DNA of 7,134 nucleotides from a bacterium (GTDB lineage: Bacteria > Actinomycetota > Acidimicrobiia > Acidimicrobiales > Bin134): the NCBI GenBank assembly GCA_028820035.1, contig JAPPKI010000453.1, positions 1 to 7,134 on the forward strand. Direction: 5' to 3'. The notes under the pieces are model-generated. The model worked only from the letters and a program-made list of their open reading frames with translations. It ran no database searches and was not told where the DNA came from. The position numbers were made by a program, and so were the translations under genes. Numbering within the stretch: position 1 is the stretch's first letter; every line of letters starts with the position of its first letter. Shown here one piece after another: positions 5,660 through 7,134 of the stretch.

Positions 5660-7134
5660 TCAAAGTCCAGCATCGGATTCAGCCAACTGACCGGCATCGG
5701 TCGGCAAATCTCCTTCAGAGTCGAGGCTGGGATCGGTCGGAGAACCCGGGGCGGGCCCGGGGCCCACGCAAGTGTCGGCGATGCCGTCGTTGTTGGAGTC
5801 CAATGGGAACTGGCCTTCGGAGCACTCCGCCTCGATCGGCAATGGGGTCCCGCAGTACAGCGGAATGGGCTCGCCCCCCTCCACCGCGAACTCGCTGAGA
5901 CCGCAAGGCTCTATGCCCCTGGTGGTCAAGAGGTCCACACAGGTGTCATGAGTGCCGTCGTCGTCGGTGTCCACCGCCACGATCACCGGCACCGGCGCCT
6001 CTGGATCCTCGGGCGTCGGCGGGGCTGCGCAAGGGGCGCCCACAGTGAACACGTCCTCCAACTCGATCAGGTCACCGAGCCGGGGCTCGCCAGGACAACT
6101 GGGGAATTCCACCACCTCTCGGCCCTCGTGGTAGCTGGTCATGAACCGGCCCCACGCCACTGCCGGATAGGAGCTGCCGGTTACCTTGCGCATGGGGATG
6201 CGCTCGTTGGGGTTCCCCAGCCACACCGCGGTGGCCAGATGGGGTGTGAACCCGACGAACCAGGCATCGGCCGACTCCTCGGTGGTGCCGGTTTTGCCCG
6301 CCGAGGTCTGCAGGGGCAGCTGGGCCCGCCGTCCGGTGCCGTTGACCATGTTGTTCTCCAGAACATCGGTGGCCCAACAGGCTGAGCGCGGCGACACCAC
6401 CCGCTCGCCCGAAAGCTCATGGCGGTAGAGCACGTTTCCCTGACGGTCGACGATCTGCTCGATGAAGTAGGGCTCGTAGCGGATCCCACCGGTTCCGATC
6501 ACCCCGTAAGCCGATGCCATATCGATGGGATGGACCTCTTCGGAGCCCAATGGCAGCGAAGCCACCGCCTCCAACTCTGTGGTGATACCTATCTTGGTCG
6601 CGGTGTCGACCACCGGCTGAATACCCGCCACCCGGCCCAGCCGCAAGAACGCGCAGTTGGAGGACACCCTGATCTGGTTGTTGATGGTGTCCACCTGTCC
6701 GGGCGAGCTGGCGAAGTTGTTGGCCACATAGGGATCGGGAACCCCACCGGGGTTGGGGATCTGGCACGGACCCCTCCCGCTGATTCGGTCGCTGGGCTGG
6801 TAGCCCTGCTCGAACAGGGCCATCATGACGAACGTCTTGAACGCCGACCCCGGCTGTCGGGTGCCCTGGGTGGCCAGGTTGAACTCCTCGGTGTCTTGGG
6901 CAAACCCCGGTCCGCCCACCACGGCTCGCACTGCCCCGCTGTCGGGCTCGAGCGCAGCCAGGGCCATGGTGGCCTCAACCCCGCCATGGTCGCCCTCGTT
7001 GTACTCCGCCAAGGTGGTGGCCACTGCGGCCTCGGCTTGTCGCTGGGAAACGGGATCGAACGTGGTGTAGATGCTGAGGCCGCCGTTGAACACCAGATTG
7101 AACCGGTCTTCGGGACTCCCGCCCAGATACCGGG
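5660..7134 (-). CDS. Class A penicillin-binding protein (transglycosylase/transpeptidase), N-terminus outside the window
   Basis: This is the C-terminal part (about 490 residues) of a bifunctional peptidoglycan synthase that polymerises glycan strands and cross-links stem peptides outside the membrane. The glycosyltransferase domain and membrane anchor lie beyond 7134. Visible sequence starts in the linker (RYLGGSPED, then GGLSIYTTFDP). All three transpeptidase motifs are intact: SAFK with the acylated Ser at 6847-6845 and Lys at 6838-6836; SSN at 6664-6656; KTGTT at 6295-6281, followed by SADAWFVGFTP. After the transpeptidase domain, about 145 residues (5663 to about 6108) form an acidic, proline-rich tail with seven cysteines and two DxDxDG-like calcium-loop motifs, at 5939-5971 and 5768-5800. 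The gene leads a probable operon with the zinc-ribbon and membrane-protein genes. Class A PBP function is clear; the tail's role is unknown. Confidence 0.95.
   Translation of the reverse strand, partial: RYLGGSPEDRFNLVFNGGLSIYTTFDPVSQRQAEAAVATTLAEYNEGDHGGVEATMALAALEPDSGAVRAVVGGPGFAQDTEEFNLATQGTRQPGSAFKTFVMMALFEQGYQPSDRISGRGPCQIPNPGGVPDPYVANNFASSPGQVDTINNQIRVSSNCAFLRLGRVAGIQPVVDTATKIGITTELEAVASLPLGSEEVHPIDMASAYGVIGTGGIRYEPYFIEQIVDRQGNVLYRHELSGERVVSPRSACWATDVLENNMVNGTGRRAQLPLQTSAGKTGTTEESADAWFVGFTPHLATAVWLGNPNERIPMRKVTGSSYPAVAWGRFMTSYHEGREVVEFPSCPGEPRLGDLIELEDVFTVGAPCAAPPTPEDPEAPVPVIVAVDTDDDGTHDTCVDLLTTRGIEPCGLSEFAVEGGEPIPLYCGTPLPIEAECSEGQFPLDSNNDGIADTCVGPGPAPGSPTDPSLDSEGDLPTDAGQLAESDAGL

Noticed and set aside
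4766..6385. Long plus-strand open frame (539 codons)
   Set aside because: It lies opposite the zinc-ribbon and penicillin-binding protein genes, whose motifs are intact, and its product has no recognisable domain. It is a shadow frame of GC-rich DNA.

Overview
The window comes from a GC-rich bacterium, probably an actinobacterium and perhaps an Acidimicrobiia relative. This is inferred from the base composition, the GTG starts, the actinobacterial look of the RNase P RNA (P19 present, sequence blocks like those of mycobacteria as I remember them), and the small DUF457-like membrane protein. The lineage cannot be proven from the sequence alone. No mobile element, CRISPR array, tRNA or rRNA is visible.

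Layout, left to right. Positions 1-671 (minus) hold the N-terminal two thirds of anthranilate phosphoribosyltransferase (trpD), cut by the window edge. A divergent promoter gap of about 127 bp follows. Its core is an imperfect 34-bp unit present twice in perfect tandem. On the plus strand come glpD (FAD-dependent glycerol-3-phosphate dehydrogenase, 799-2454) and, 24 bp later, a glycerol-kinase-like FGGY kinase (2479-3918). After another 79 bp lies rnpB, the RNase P RNA (about 3998-4369). Convergent to these, on the minus strand, is a likely three-gene operon read from the right edge: a class A penicillin-binding protein (5660 to beyond 7134, N-terminus missing), a coiled-coil protein with a C4 zinc ribbon (4922-5644), and a small integral membrane protein (4394-4906).

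How the genes work together. The kinase and GlpD would form a short pathway: polyol to polyol phosphate, then oxidation of glycerol 3-phosphate to dihydroxyacetone phosphate with electrons passed to the respiratory chain. However, two of the glycerol-contacting residues known from E. coli GlpK are replaced in the kinase, so its substrate is uncertain. The minus-strand genes combine cell-wall synthesis with a conserved accessory protein and a membrane protein of unknown role.

Most of the window is ordinary housekeeping sequence, and I see no complete new system. The points most worth a second look are the RNase P RNA (three compensated base-pair changes in the normally near-invariant P4 helix, and precise absence of hairpin P18), the altered pocket of the FGGY kinase, the calcium-loop-like repeats in the C-terminal tail of the penicillin-binding protein, the membrane protein that seems to have lost most of its family's metal ligands, and the 34-bp tandem repeat between trpD and glpD.
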